NCBI RefSeq assembly: GCF_031461075.1
Contig: NZ_JAVKPK010000002.1
Span: 62,001-126,000 of the forward strand
DNA: 64,000 bases
From: Methanosarcina baikalica
GTDB taxonomy: Archaea; Halobacteriota; Methanosarcinia; Methanosarcinales; Methanosarcinaceae
Direction: 5' to 3'
How positions within the stretch are numbered: position 1 is the first letter of the stretch; every line of letters begins with the position of its first letter. A program made the translations under genes and the position numbers. The notes beneath the pieces were generated by a model. That model saw only the letters and a program-made list of their open reading frames with translations. It had not been told where the DNA came from and searched no databases. Below are positions 16,399-25,620 of this stretch, in pieces.

Positions 16399-17760
16399 AT
16401 GATTATTCTTGAGACCAGGAGCCTTAAATACACCTATCCGGACGGGACTGCAGCTGTCCAGGACCTGAACATAGAAATAAAAAAAGGAAAAAAGGTAGCT
16501 TTTGTAGGGCAAAACGGCTCAGGAAAGTCCACACTTTTTCTTCTCCTTAACGGGACCTTGAAGCCAGCCGAAGGGGAAGTCCTTTTCCATGGAGTTCCCA
16601 TTAAATACGATTCAAAGTCCCTCAGGGAAATCCGAAAATCCATAGGAATTGTTTTTCAGAATTCCGATGACCAGATCTTTGCTCCCACAGTGTACCAGGA
16701 TGTAGCTTTCGGGCCGGCAAACCTGGGTTATTCAAAAGAAAGGGTTGATGCCTGCGTGCAGCAAGCCCTTGAGCAGGTAGGACTCTCCCGCTTGAAGGAC
16801 AAGCCTCCCCATCACCTTAGCGGAGGGCAGAAAAAGAGAGTTGCAATTGCCGGGATTATGGCGATGGAACCCGAAGTAATCATCCTGGACGAACCCCTTT
16901 CAAACCTTGATCCGGTTGGCGCAGATGAAATAATGGACTTGCTAAACGAATTAAACCACTTCGGAAGCACTATCATCATCTCTACGCATGATGTGGACCT
17001 GGCATACCGCTGGTCTGACTATGTATACCTTATGTCAAACAGCAAACTTATAGGGCAGGGAACACCCGTAGAGGTCTTCAGAGAACAGGAGCTTCTTAAA
17101 AAAGCAAGCCTTCGCCAGCCCACTACCCTTGAGATTTATCATGAAATCGAAAGAAGAGGGCTTGCATATGGTAAAAACTCCCCAAAAACCATACCTGAAC
17201 TTGTCAATACTTTAAAACCCCTGGACCTTATGTGGGTTGATGTCCCTCCGAGAGTCAGAGAAGGAGATAACCTGAACATTGGAGTTATGTATGGGGAATA
17301 TGCGACTCAGTCCCCTTATGAGGCTATTAACGCCACAGTTCTGCATATCCATCCAGATGGCAGGGCTATTGTTGAACTGAAGCGTAAAGGGATTAAAGCC
17401 GGCGGAGTGTTGCTTTACGATACTGATAGCTATTCCCTGCCAGAGGTAAATCAGATTCTGAAGGACGGAGAAATTGTCTTTATAGGAGCAATGGGCAAGA
17501 AAAGTAAAACCCTTGCCGAGCATGACGGGATCCGGCTTGATGTTACCTCAGGCGTAATAGACAAATCCATCCTGATGGCTCTTTGTGGAAAGCGTTGCCT
17601 TATCCTTACAGCAGGTGGTATGGTGGACCATGCCCTGAAGAGGATCAGGGAGTATGTGGAAAAGAGCGGGATAGAATTCACTGTTGGAGTAGTCAACAGG
17701 GAAGAAGGCTGCAAGTGGCTTGAAGAGGCCGATGACAGCCCTGAAACGCTAAAAATATAA
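16399..17760 (+). CDS. cbiO: Cobalt ECF transporter ATPase with a ~170-residue C-terminal extension
   Basis: A 453-residue ABC ATPase. Residues 1 to about 270 form a standard energy-coupling domain: Walker A GQNGSGKST, Q-loop QNSDDQIF, signature LSGGQKKRVAIAG, Walker B VIILDEPLSNLDP and the H-switch STHD. CbiO proteins usually end near here. Residues about 275-453 are an extra domain (MWVDVPPRVREGDNLNIGVMYGEY...AIVELKRKG...GKRCLILTAGGMVDHALKRIREY) that I do not recognise; it could be a sensory or regulatory module. Last gene of cbiMNQO. Confidence 0.92.
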   Translation: MIILETRSLKYTYPDGTAAVQDLNIEIKKGKKVAFVGQNGSGKSTLFLLLNGTLKPAEGEVLFHGVPIKYDSKSLREIRKSIGIVFQNSDDQIFAPTVYQDVAFGPANLGYSKERVDACVQQALEQVGLSRLKDKPPHHLSGGQKKRVAIAGIMAMEPEVIILDEPLSNLDPVGADEIMDLLNELNHFGSTIIISTHDVDLAYRWSDYVYLMSNSKLIGQGTPVEVFREQELLKKASLRQPTTLEIYHEIERRGLAYGKNSPKTIPELVNTLKPLDLMWVDVPPRVREGDNLNIGVMYGEYATQSPYEAINATVLHIHPDGRAIVELKRKGIKAGGVLLYDTDSYSLPEVNQILKDGEIVFIGAMGKKSKTLAEHDGIRLDVTSGVIDKSILMALCGKRCLILTAGGMVDHALKRIREYVEKSGIEFTVGVVNREEGCKWLEEADDSPETLKI

Positions 17761-18013
17761 TTATTTCCTCTTTTTCTCTTTTTTTAGATTTCACTATAGC
17801 CCTTTTGAGTATATTGCAATCGATGGGATAATCTAAAATTCATTTATTTTTACACCAGATAACCATGTTAAGGAATAGATTCATAATATCTTAGCTCCAA
17901 CACTGTTTACGGGAGCAAATGATAAGATCATCCTAAAGCCTGGATTTCTCCAGTCAGAAAAAAATGATCTGTCCTTTGTGAATGCTCTATTTCAGTGGGG
18001 AGGTTTGACAAAG

Positions 18014-18304
18014 ATGCATAAAATGAATAAGATGCCTATGGGTAGTCTATACATTCCGTCTAAACTGCTAACGATAATAGGGGCTCTTAACTGGGGTCTT
18101 GTAGGGCTCCTGAACTTTGATCTGGTAGCGGCTATATTTGGAAAGAAGTCCTTTATCTCGCGGCTAGTCTACACTGTTGTGGGCATGGCTGGAGTCTACC
18201 TGATAATAAAACATAGGGCAAAATTAGCTATGAAAAAGCATGAGGATACAGAGGGCGAAAAACGTTATAGTGGCAAGCAGTACAGTTGGAGTGGGATTCA
18301 ATAA
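18014..18304 (+). CDS. DUF378-type small membrane protein
   Basis: A 96-residue protein with two membrane segments (SKLLTIIGALNWGLVGLLNFDLVAAIF and SRLVYTVVGMAGVYLII) that match the DUF378/YuzA pattern. The C-terminus is charged and hydrophilic. I chose ATG 18014 because GGGGAGGT (17997-18004) is well spaced before it. The function of the family is unknown. Confidence 0.8.
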   Translation: MHKMNKMPMGSLYIPSKLLTIIGALNWGLVGLLNFDLVAAIFGKKSFISRLVYTVVGMAGVYLIIKHRAKLAMKKHEDTEGEKRYSGKQYSWSGIQ

Positions 18305-18559
18305 AATATGGGAATTGCTTTCTCAATCGGATTTGCTTAGGATATATCCTTGGATAATATCTTGAATAATATGTGCTTGAAACACCAGGCACATATTTTA
18401 TCTCTTTTACCTGGACTTTTCAATACTAAAATTTATAGAACAAATTATCAAAAATGGAATCAGATCAGGTATATACGGCCTTATCATATTTAGAGATTTA
18501 GACAGTTCAGTGCTTAATATTGCTGTTTTCATTTTAACCACGTAAGTCCTGGAAAAAGA
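18305..18559. other. Convergent intergenic region with one solo inverted-repeat end
   Basis: No gene seen. The sequence taaccacgtaagtcctgg near 18536-18553 resembles one end of the palindromic element at 31066-31183 and may be a leftover end of the same family. Confidence 0.35.
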
Positions 18560-19438
18560 TTACGGAAGATTATACTCGCTGTAAGTCTTCCTGAGCAGAA
18601 GCGCGTCTTCTTCCAGGATAGGACTTTCGCATATTACGAGCCCTCCAATTTCGAATTCTTTAATTGCTCTTAAAAGTTCGGGGTAATTAAAATCGGATTC
18701 TTTTAAAGTCAGGTGCTTTTTTTCCCCATTTTTATCATATTTTATTCCCGAGATATGCATGTGCATATTTGAAAGCCCTTCTTTTCCGAGGGTTTCCTCT
18801 ACTTTAGAGAGAATTGCCATAAATTCGGAATAGGAATTTTCCTTTCCTTCCCTTGCATGCATATGGGAAAAGTCCAGGCAGGGCATAATCCCTTCAATTT
18901 CAGTACTCAAAGCAAGCACTTCTTCAAGAGTTCCGAACTGCGTACGCTTGCCCATAGTCTCAGGGCGCAGGACTGCACGTATCCCTTCGTTTCTTAATTG
19001 TCCAGTAAGCTCTTTCAAAGCTTTTGATACTCTCTTATAGGTGTCCTGTTTGCTGCTTTTCTGGTAAAAAGCCGCATGTAACACGATGGACTCAGCTCCG
19101 CAGAGGCTGCCTATTCTGGCGGCCTGATAGATCCTCTCCTGGCTTGCCTTGAGTTTTTCTTCTTCAGGAGAATTCAAATTAATATAATAAGGTGCATGGA
19201 CACTCAGAGCTATATTTCTCTTTTCTGCAGCTTCGAGGACATTTCCAGCCCCTTTTTCGCCCATGCGCACTCCCTGGACAAACTCAAGTTCCATACAATC
19301 GAGGTCAAGTTCCCGGAGTCTCTCGATTCCTGAGATACTGTTGTTTCCTTTTGCGCTTCTTGGAATCCCTGCAGTTCCGAAAAGCAGTTTCTTCGGGGCC
19401 ATTTTATAAAGATCCTGTATCTTTTCAGAAAATTCCAA
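18560..19438 (-). CDS. TIM-barrel AP-endonuclease/sugar-isomerase family protein (endonuclease IV-like)
   Basis: A 292-residue protein of the xylose-isomerase-like TIM-barrel superfamily (AP endonuclease 2). Visible family blocks are LFGTAGIPRSAKG, LSVHAPYYINL, SIVLHAAFYQ, LRPETMGK, CLDFSHMHA and MHMHISGIKYDKNGEKKHL. These supply the His, Glu and Asp residues that bind the trinuclear zinc in endonuclease IV. Length (about 280) fits endonuclease IV, so a role in base-excision repair is plausible. It overlaps the upstream small gene by 14 bp, forming an operon. Confidence 0.8.
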   Translation of the reverse strand: MEFSEKIQDLYKMAPKKLLFGTAGIPRSAKGNNSISGIERLRELDLDCMELEFVQGVRMGEKGAGNVLEAAEKRNIALSVHAPYYINLNSPEEEKLKASQERIYQAARIGSLCGAESIVLHAAFYQKSSKQDTYKRVSKALKELTGQLRNEGIRAVLRPETMGKRTQFGTLEEVLALSTEIEGIMPCLDFSHMHAREGKENSYSEFMAILSKVEETLGKEGLSNMHMHISGIKYDKNGEKKHLTLKESDFNYPELLRAIKEFEIGGLVICESPILEEDALLLRKTYSEYNLP

Positions 19439-19757
19439 CGAAATCCTTTAGCTGCTTTGCCCTCTCAGGAGACAGCTTTTCGGCAACTATTGCAACCAGC
19501 TCTTCAAGGTCTTCGTCCAGAGATTGAACGTCTTCCTTTCCTTCAAGGGCAAGCCCTACAAGGTAATCCAGTTCCTCAGGGTTCAGCCTCTCCAACCTTT
19601 TCCTGAAATCTTCAGACGATTCGGCAAACTTGTGTGAGACCGGGCGCAGGATAAAGGGAAATTGATGTCCTGCTTCTCTGGAATTTAATTTTCCACCGGC
19701 TTCAGGAGCAAGCTTGTTAAAAATCTCGATATCCTTCTGCGTAAATTCTCTGGGCAT
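19425..19757 (-). CDS. Conserved hypothetical protein
   Basis: A 110-residue acidic, helical protein (MPREFTQKDIEIFNKLAPEAGGKL...SLDEDLEELVAIVAEKLSPERAKQLKDFVGIF). I recognise no domain. The gene overlaps the start of the endonuclease IV-like gene by 14 bp, so the two are probably translated together and may work in the same process. Confidence 0.7.
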   Translation of the reverse strand: MPREFTQKDIEIFNKLAPEAGGKLNSREAGHQFPFILRPVSHKFAESSEDFRKRLERLNPEELDYLVGLALEGKEDVQSLDEDLEELVAIVAEKLSPERAKQLKDFVGIF

Positions 19758-19827
19758 ATTATCACTTTATGATTCTGTCCTGATTTATAGCTATTTAAAA
19801 ACGAAATAAGCCTGGACTGGAACTGTT

Positions 19828-20298
19828 TTAAGGTTCAATGTTCTTTTTCAATATTCCGTGCCTGTCAATTTCTCCTTTTGCAATCCTGGTTGACGAAATC
19901 GGGATTCCATCTTCAGCCATTACATATTCAACGTATACGATTTCCAGAGGCTTTTTTCCTTTTTCTTCTCTTATGTGGTTGATTTTAAGGGCAACCGGAT
20001 AAGTCTCAGGAGAAACAACAATATAGTCAAAGTCCTCTTCGATAGTGGGGCCGCAGGGGTCATTCAGCCTTGTAACCTCATATCTGTCGTCTGGGAATCC
20101 CATCTCTTTTATGTACTTCAGCAGCCGTTTTCTCCTGTTTTCGTAGTTATCGATGCTATGGCTTTTATGCAGCATCTCGTCCGAGGTAAGCCCTATATGG
20201 ACTTTTCCGTCCTCTGCTATCTTAAATGCTTTTTCAATCAGTTTGGCATGTCCGTCATGAAAATACTGAAAAGTACCGCCGACTGCGACCTTTGGCAT
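19828..20298 (-). CDS. coaD: Phosphopantetheine adenylyltransferase (archaeal type)
   Basis: A 156-residue nucleotidyltransferase that makes dephospho-CoA from phosphopantetheine and ATP. The N-terminus KVAVGGTFQYFHDGHAKLIEKAF holds the HxGH-type ATP site (HDGH). The C-terminal ISSTRIAKGEID is the ISSTxI/R motif. I set the start at ATG 20298 (MPKVAVGGT), as the family begins here; an upstream in-frame extension is Lys-rich and does not fit. Confidence 0.88.
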   Translation of the reverse strand: MPKVAVGGTFQYFHDGHAKLIEKAFKIAEDGKVHIGLTSDEMLHKSHSIDNYENRRKRLLKYIKEMGFPDDRYEVTRLNDPCGPTIEEDFDYIVVSPETYPVALKINHIREEKGKKPLEIVYVEYVMAEDGIPISSTRIAKGEIDRHGILKKNIEP

Positions 20299-20506
20299 GA
20301 TGGGTGATAATCTACTAAGTAAAAAGAAGTTTTGGTTTTTTCCGGTTTTTTGGAAACTTTCCTTTGTTCTTTTCTTTTTGCATTTTTCCTTTCTATATGA
20401 ACTCAAGCCCACAAAAAAGACAGTCTTTTCCTTTATTTTTTATATGTTTTGAGCCTCATGAATACGTTTTTTCGAGTTTCTCAAATACTTTCACCCCGCC
20501 CTCTCT

Positions 20507-20519
20507 AATTATATATACC
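20507..20519 (+). promoter_or_regulatory. TATA box of radA
   Basis: The sequence aattatatatacc lies about 70 bp before the radA ATG, a suitable position for a TATA element with a short leader. Confidence 0.45.
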
Positions 20520-20587
20520 TGCAAAACTATAGTGAAGCAACCGTTATGCACCTTATACAAACATGTGCATTTTAGGAGTAATTTGTA

Positions 20588-21565
20588 ATGAGCGAAATGT
20601 CACTGGAAGAATTGCCCGGAGTTGGCCCTGCAACTGCAGAAAAACTCAAAGAAGCCGGATTTAATACCATTGAAGCAGTGGCTGTAGCCTCTCCTGCTGA
20701 ACTTGCAAATACAGCCGAGATCGGAGAATCAACTGCTGCAAAAATCATCAATGCTGCAAGGCAGGCTGCTGATATCGGAGGCTTTGAGACCGGAGATGTC
20801 GTGCTTGAAAGGCGGAAATTAGTAGGCAAGCTGACTACCGGTTGCACTGAATTTGATGAAATGATGGGTGGGGGCATAGAAACCCAGGCTATTACCGAAC
20901 TTTACGGAGAATTCGGTTCCGGAAAGACACAGCTGGCCCACCAGCTTGCAGTTAATGTCCAGATGGATAGGGAACACGGGGGACTCAATGGGTCGGTTAT
21001 CGTAATCGACACTGAAAATACCTTCAGACCTGAAAGAATTGCCCAGATGGTAAAAGGACTCTCTGAAAAGTACGGCATGGAACTTGACCCTGAGGAATTT
21101 CTCCAGAATATCCATGTTGCCAGAGCATACAATTCCAATCACCAGATACTTCTTGTAGACTCCGCAACAGACCTGGCAAACGAGCTCAGGGAAATGGGCA
21201 AACCCGTTCGTCTGCTGATCGTTGACTCTCTTATGGCTCATTTCAGGGCTGAATACGTCGGAAGGGGAACTCTTGCAGACAGGCAGCAGAAACTCAATAA
21301 GCACATGCATGGCCTGCTCCGTTTCGGAGACTTATTCAATGCCTGTATAATCGTAACAAACCAGGTAATGTCAAAACCCGATGCCTTCTTTGGTGATCCC
21401 ACAAGGCCTGTCGGAGGACATATTGTGGGGCACACTGCAACCTTCAGACTCTACTTGCGGAAATCCAAGGGAGAAAAAAGAATCATCCGTCTGGTTGACT
21501 CACCCAACCTGCCTGAAGGAGAAGCTATTGTTGCAGTTACTACAGCAGGACTCACGGATCAGTAA
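20588..21565 (+). CDS. radA: DNA repair and recombination protein RadA
   Basis: The 325-residue archaeal RecA/Rad51 homologue that forms filaments on single-stranded DNA and performs strand exchange. An N-terminal helix-hairpin-helix domain (LEELPGVGPATAEKLKEAGF, with a second HhH after it) precedes the ATPase core: Walker A GEFGSGKTQ at about 107, Walker B LLIVDSLMAHFRAEY, and the L2/QVMSKPDAFFGDPTRPVGGHIVGH region. Length is standard for the family and there is no intein. Confidence 0.97.
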   Translation: MSEMSLEELPGVGPATAEKLKEAGFNTIEAVAVASPAELANTAEIGESTAAKIINAARQAADIGGFETGDVVLERRKLVGKLTTGCTEFDEMMGGGIETQAITELYGEFGSGKTQLAHQLAVNVQMDREHGGLNGSVIVIDTENTFRPERIAQMVKGLSEKYGMELDPEEFLQNIHVARAYNSNHQILLVDSATDLANELREMGKPVRLLIVDSLMAHFRAEYVGRGTLADRQQKLNKHMHGLLRFGDLFNACIIVTNQVMSKPDAFFGDPTRPVGGHIVGHTATFRLYLRKSKGEKRIIRLVDSPNLPEGEAIVAVTTAGLTDQ

Positions 21566-21663
21566 AAATAATAAGTGGAAGGTAACTATACTCATTCAGC
21601 TCTAAAACCTGAATTTTTTGTTCCTGAATAGGATACTTACCGAGGTAATTCCAATCAAAGTTT

Positions 21664-21708
21664 CGCTGGCGCACCCTATGCAAGCAGAGAAGTATATTCG
21701 CGCCAGCG
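21664..21708. repeat. 9-bp perfect inverted repeat
   Basis: CGCTGGCGC (21664-21672) and GCGCCAGCG (21700-21708) are reverse complements with a 27-nt loop. It lies about 100 bp after radA, a GC-rich stem in AT-rich DNA; it could be a 3'-end structure or a small RNA. Confidence 0.45.
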
Positions 21709-21733
21709 CTTCCTGTATAATATTCATTTAAAA

Positions 21734-21925
21734 TCAGGTATTTTTCATTTGATGATATGTTTTTTCTTCCTGGGTTGAGCATTTGCTTCTTTTTTCTTCC
21801 TTGGGCTTATTTGTTTCTTTTTCTTCTGGGGCTTGCTTCTTTTTCTTCCTGGTTTCCCTGATTTTCGACATAGCTTTCTTTGTGATTTCAGGGTTGAAAA
21901 TAGTATTCCAGTTGAATAGATTCAA
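21734..21925 (-). CDS. Possible small lysine/glutamate-rich protein
   Basis: A 63-codon frame whose product has a strongly biased charged tract (ETRKKKKQAPEEKETNKPKEEKRSK) and no recognisable domain. The first codon would be TTG; an internal ATG at 21871 gives 45 residues. Neither has a clear ribosome-binding site. It may be real but is weakly supported. Confidence 0.3.
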   Translation of the reverse strand: MNLFNWNTIFNPEITKKAMSKIRETRKKKKQAPEEKETNKPKEEKRSKCSTQEEKTYHQMKNT

Positions 21926-22207
21926 CTTATCAGGATTCCTCGCTTAATCCATGATTCGTGGTATCCCCCAACCTCCTTCCTTAGATCTAACATAGACTTT
22001 ATATGGAAAACAAACAGAGAAGAGGTATCTTCCAGATTTATCAGTGTAATTCACTGATTTAATGAAATTATATCAGAGTTGAGATAACTATACTCTCTGG
22101 AATTTATATTTGAGAATTTCTTTACAATGCGTCCCTATTCCCATGCAAAAATTTCTAAATTTTAAAGCACAATGATTAATGGGATATTACAGCAGGTATG
22201 AAAAACA
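21926..22207. other. Intergenic region upstream of the P-type ATPase
   Basis: No gene seen; AT-rich promoter-like DNA. Confidence 0.3.
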
Positions 22208-24757
22208 ATGGAAACAACATTCGATCCAGAAAATATAACTGGACTTTCAGAAGATGAGGCCGCTGGAATACTTAAGAGGGAAGGCTATAACGAACTGCCG
22301 TCCCAAAAGAAACAGAGCCTTTTTTCCATCTTACTGAATGTTCTTAAAGAACCCATGTTGCTTCTTCTTTTAGGTGCAGGTCTGATTTATCTGTTCCTGG
22401 GGGAAGTAAAAGATGCTCTGATACTATTGGTGTTCGTCTTTGTGGTTGTGGGTATAACATTTAATCAGGAGAGAAAGACCGAAAGAGCATTAGAGGCTTT
22501 AAAAAATCTCTCAAGCCCCAGGGCTCTTGTTATAAGAAATGGGGAACAGAAACGAATTCCAGGGCGGGAAGTTGTTAAAGGCGACGTTCTGATTTTAAGA
22601 GAAGGAGACCGTGTTCCTGCAGATGGAGTCGTACTTTCCTGTACTAATTTTCTGGTAGACGAATCTTTGCTCACAGGTGAATCGCTGGCAGTTAGGAAAT
22701 GCGAATCTACCGGCTTACCCCAGTCCTTGCAGCCAGGGCAGCCAGGAGGAGATGATCTGCCGTTTGTATATTCCGGAACACTGGTGATTCAGGGCCACGG
22801 AATAGCTAAGGTAAGCGCAGCAGGGATAAAGACCGAGATGGGAAAGATCGGAAAAGCTCTGGGGACGATTACCGAGGAAGACTCGCTGCTAAAGAAAGAG
22901 ACAGCCTTAATTGTGAAGAATTTTGCGATTTTTGGAGGAATACTCTGTGCCTTTATAGTAGTAGTCTACGGCTTAACCAGAGGAGATTGGCTGCACGGCT
23001 TACTGGCAGGCTTGAGTTTGAGCATGGCTCTTCTCCCTGAAGAGTTTTCAGTAGTTTTGCTTATCTTCCTTAGTATGGGCGCATGGCGCATGTCCAAAAG
23101 GAATGTTCTGGTACGGCGCATGCCCGCGATCGAGACTCTTGGCTCTTCGACAGTGCTCTGCGTGGATAAAACAGGGACTTTGACACTGAATAAGATGATC
23201 TTAAGCTCCATATATTCGGGAAATGAATCCTGTGAGATTGATAAAAATAAGTGCCTGCTTGAGAAGTTCCATGAGCTGCTTGAATTCGGCTATCTTGCAA
23301 GCCAGCAGGACCCCTTTGACCCTCTTGAGAAAGAGATCAAAAAAAGCACTGAAAAATTCCTTCCGGACCATGAAGATATACACCGTGAATGGAAACTTGT
23401 CCGGGAGTATCCTCTTTCTAAAAACTTACTTGCACTCTCAAACGTATGGGAATCTAATGACTCCCGGAAACATGTTGTCGCTACAAAAGGCGCACCTGAA
23501 GCTATTATCGAGTTATGCCATCTCAATGAGGCCGAAAAAGAGGAGTTGCTGTTCCAGATCCAGAAGATGGCAGACAAAGGGTTGAGGCTTTTAGGGGTGG
23601 CTAAAGCCAGTTTTCAGGATGACTCTTTGCCTGAAAAACAGCATGATTTCGAATTTGAATTTATAGGACTGCTCGGGTTTGTCGACCCTGTCCGGCCATC
23701 GGTTGTCCAATCAGTAAAGGAATGCTATACAGCCGGAATAAGAGTCATTATGATTACTGGGGATTATCCCGGTACAGCCCAGCATATCGCAAGACAGATC
23801 GGTTTAAAAGATCCGGATAAGTACATTACCGGCCAGGATCTTTCCAGCATGGAGCAAACTGAGCTTGCAGAGAAAATCAAAACAACAAATATTTTCGCCC
23901 GGGTTGTGCCTGAACAGAAACTGATAATTGTAAATGCCTTAAAATTAAACGGGGAAGTTGTTGCGATGACAGGGGACGGGGTTAACGATGCACCTGCCTT
24001 GAAATCCGCTCACATCGGGATTGCAATGGGAGAAAGAGGCACGGATGTAGCCCGCGAGGCCTCAGCAATTGTCCTTCTAAACGACGATTTCTTTTCCATA
24101 GTTGCAGCTGTCAGGTTGGGCAGGAGGATTTTCGATAACCTCAAGAAAGCAATAGGTTACATATTCTCAGTCCACATGCCTATTGCGGGGCTAGCCCTAT
24201 TCCCGATATTGTTTAATTTGCCTCTGGTTCTTTTGCCTGCTCATATAGCGTTCCTTGAGCTGATAATAGACCCTGCCTGTTCGACTGTGTTTGAGGCTGA
24301 GCCTGAAGAGAAAGACATAATGAATAGGCCGCCTCGAAACTTGCAAGAAAGAATGTTCGGAAGAAAAAGTCTAACCCTTAGTCTACTGCAGGGCACAAGC
24401 ATGCTTGCAGGAGTGATTATCGTTTTCCTGTACGCATTACAGATGGGAAAGGGAGAAGTCGATGCACGCACACTTACCTTTGCCACACTCGTAATTGCCA
24501 ACCTTACTTTAATTGTGGCCAACCTGTCCTGGTCCCACAGCCTGCTTAAAACACTAAAGTCGGAAAACAAAGCATTGAGGTATGTGCTCGTAGGAGCTCT
24601 GTCAGGCCTTCTTCTGGTTCTGTACGTACCGGCTTTAAGAAATCTGTTCCGCTTCTCACTGCTGCACGGTGATGACTTGCTGATTGTGTTTATTGTGGGA
24701 ACTCTAAGTATTGCGTGGCTGAGATTACTCAAGACCCAAATAAGAAATAATTTTTGA
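22208..24757 (+). CDS. Cation-transporting P-type ATPase
   Basis: An 849-residue membrane pump of the P2/P3 type. Visible are the N-terminal cation ATPase domain (GLSEDEAAGILKREGYNELP), the actuator loop TGES at about 156, the phosphorylation motif DKTGTLT near residue 320, the KGAPE nucleotide-binding motif, and TGDGVNDAPALKSAHIGIAMG near 588. In the fourth membrane helix the usual PEGL of Ca2+ pumps reads LLPEEFSVVLLIF, so the ion cannot be assigned with confidence; calcium, another divalent cation or a monovalent cation are all possible. Single gene. Confidence 0.9.
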   Translation: METTFDPENITGLSEDEAAGILKREGYNELPSQKKQSLFSILLNVLKEPMLLLLLGAGLIYLFLGEVKDALILLVFVFVVVGITFNQERKTERALEALKNLSSPRALVIRNGEQKRIPGREVVKGDVLILREGDRVPADGVVLSCTNFLVDESLLTGESLAVRKCESTGLPQSLQPGQPGGDDLPFVYSGTLVIQGHGIAKVSAAGIKTEMGKIGKALGTITEEDSLLKKETALIVKNFAIFGGILCAFIVVVYGLTRGDWLHGLLAGLSLSMALLPEEFSVVLLIFLSMGAWRMSKRNVLVRRMPAIETLGSSTVLCVDKTGTLTLNKMILSSIYSGNESCEIDKNKCLLEKFHELLEFGYLASQQDPFDPLEKEIKKSTEKFLPDHEDIHREWKLVREYPLSKNLLALSNVWESNDSRKHVVATKGAPEAIIELCHLNEAEKEELLFQIQKMADKGLRLLGVAKASFQDDSLPEKQHDFEFEFIGLLGFVDPVRPSVVQSVKECYTAGIRVIMITGDYPGTAQHIARQIGLKDPDKYITGQDLSSMEQTELAEKIKTTNIFARVVPEQKLIIVNALKLNGEVVAMTGDGVNDAPALKSAHIGIAMGERGTDVAREASAIVLLNDDFFSIVAAVRLGRRIFDNLKKAIGYIFSVHMPIAGLALFPILFNLPLVLLPAHIAFLELIIDPACSTVFEAEPEEKDIMNRPPRNLQERMFGRKSLTLSLLQGTSMLAGVIIVFLYALQMGKGEVDARTLTFATLVIANLTLIVANLSWSHSLLKTLKSENKALRYVLVGALSGLLLVLYVPALRNLFRFSLLHGDDLLIVFIVGTLSIAWLRLLKTQIRNNF

Positions 24758-24777
24758 CAAAGACGAGGTTAACGGTA

Positions 24778-24815
24778 AGCGTATTAAAAAAGCGTATTAA
24801 AAGAGCGTATTAAAA
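24778..24815. repeat. Three-copy 13-bp tandem repeat
   Basis: agcgtattaaaa occurs three times with a 13-bp period just after the P-type ATPase gene. Confidence 0.6.
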
Positions 24816-24913
24816 TATAGATCAGTAACTCAATACAATTTTGGAAACTAAATCCGGATGGGTATATTCAAGGATAGGGAAATGTTTTATCTATCCATTC
24901 CCAATCTTTTTTA

Positions 24914-25594
24914 ATGAAATTCAAAGCCATTGTTGTTGACATCGACGGAACAATCACCTGCGAGAAAAGAGAACTGCATCTGGAAGCCGTTAAAAAAATC
25001 CGTTCTCTTAAAGTCCCGGTCGTGCTTGCCACAGGAAATATTCTGTGTTATGCAAGGACAACCTCAAAGCTTATTGGCCTTGATGGGGCTGTGATCGCTG
25101 AAAACGGAGGAGCTATTACTGTCCGCTTCGATTTGCAGGGCACTTTTGAGGAAAGCCTGGAAGAGTGCGAAAAAGCCTATTCTTTCCTTTCCGAAAATTT
25201 AAAACTCACAAAACTTGACCCCTTCTACCGAAAAACCGAGATCGCACTCAGGAGAGATTTTGACCTTAAAAAAGCCAGAGCTCTTCTGAAAACTCAAAAC
25301 TTTGATGTCGAAATGGTTGATACCAAATATGCTATCCACATCAAGAGTATCAAAATCAACAAAGGTGTAGGCCTTCAGAAACTTGCAAGCCTGATGGGAC
25401 TTGAAGCTGAAGATTTTGTAGCAATAGGAGACTCAGCAAACGACGCAGAAATGTTTGAAGTTTCAGGTTTCGGAATTGCTGTCGGAAACGGAGATGAAAA
25501 AATAAAGCAAGTTGCCAATTACGTGACAGAAGCCTCATTTGGAGACGGAACCGTAGAAGCTATTGAGTTTCTTGAATCCAACGGCTGGATATAA
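24914..25594 (+). CDS. Phosphoglycolate phosphatase, archaeal type
   Basis: A 226-residue HAD-superfamily hydrolase. Motif I is VVDIDGTIT near the N-terminus, motif II is LATGNI, the conserved Lys lies in KINKGVGLQ, and motif III/IV is AIGDSANDAEMF. The size and the C2 cap match archaeal TA0175-type phosphoglycolate phosphatases, which salvage 2-phosphoglycolate. SPP-like sugar phosphatases are the alternative. Single gene on the plus strand. Confidence 0.85.
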   Translation: MKFKAIVVDIDGTITCEKRELHLEAVKKIRSLKVPVVLATGNILCYARTTSKLIGLDGAVIAENGGAITVRFDLQGTFEESLEECEKAYSFLSENLKLTKLDPFYRKTEIALRRDFDLKKARALLKTQNFDVEMVDTKYAIHIKSIKINKGVGLQKLASLMGLEAEDFVAIGDSANDAEMFEVSGFGIAVGNGDEKIKQVANYVTEASFGDGTVEAIEFLESNGWI

Positions 25595-25620
25595 AAACCG
25601 GGACTGCCACAAATCCCGAA

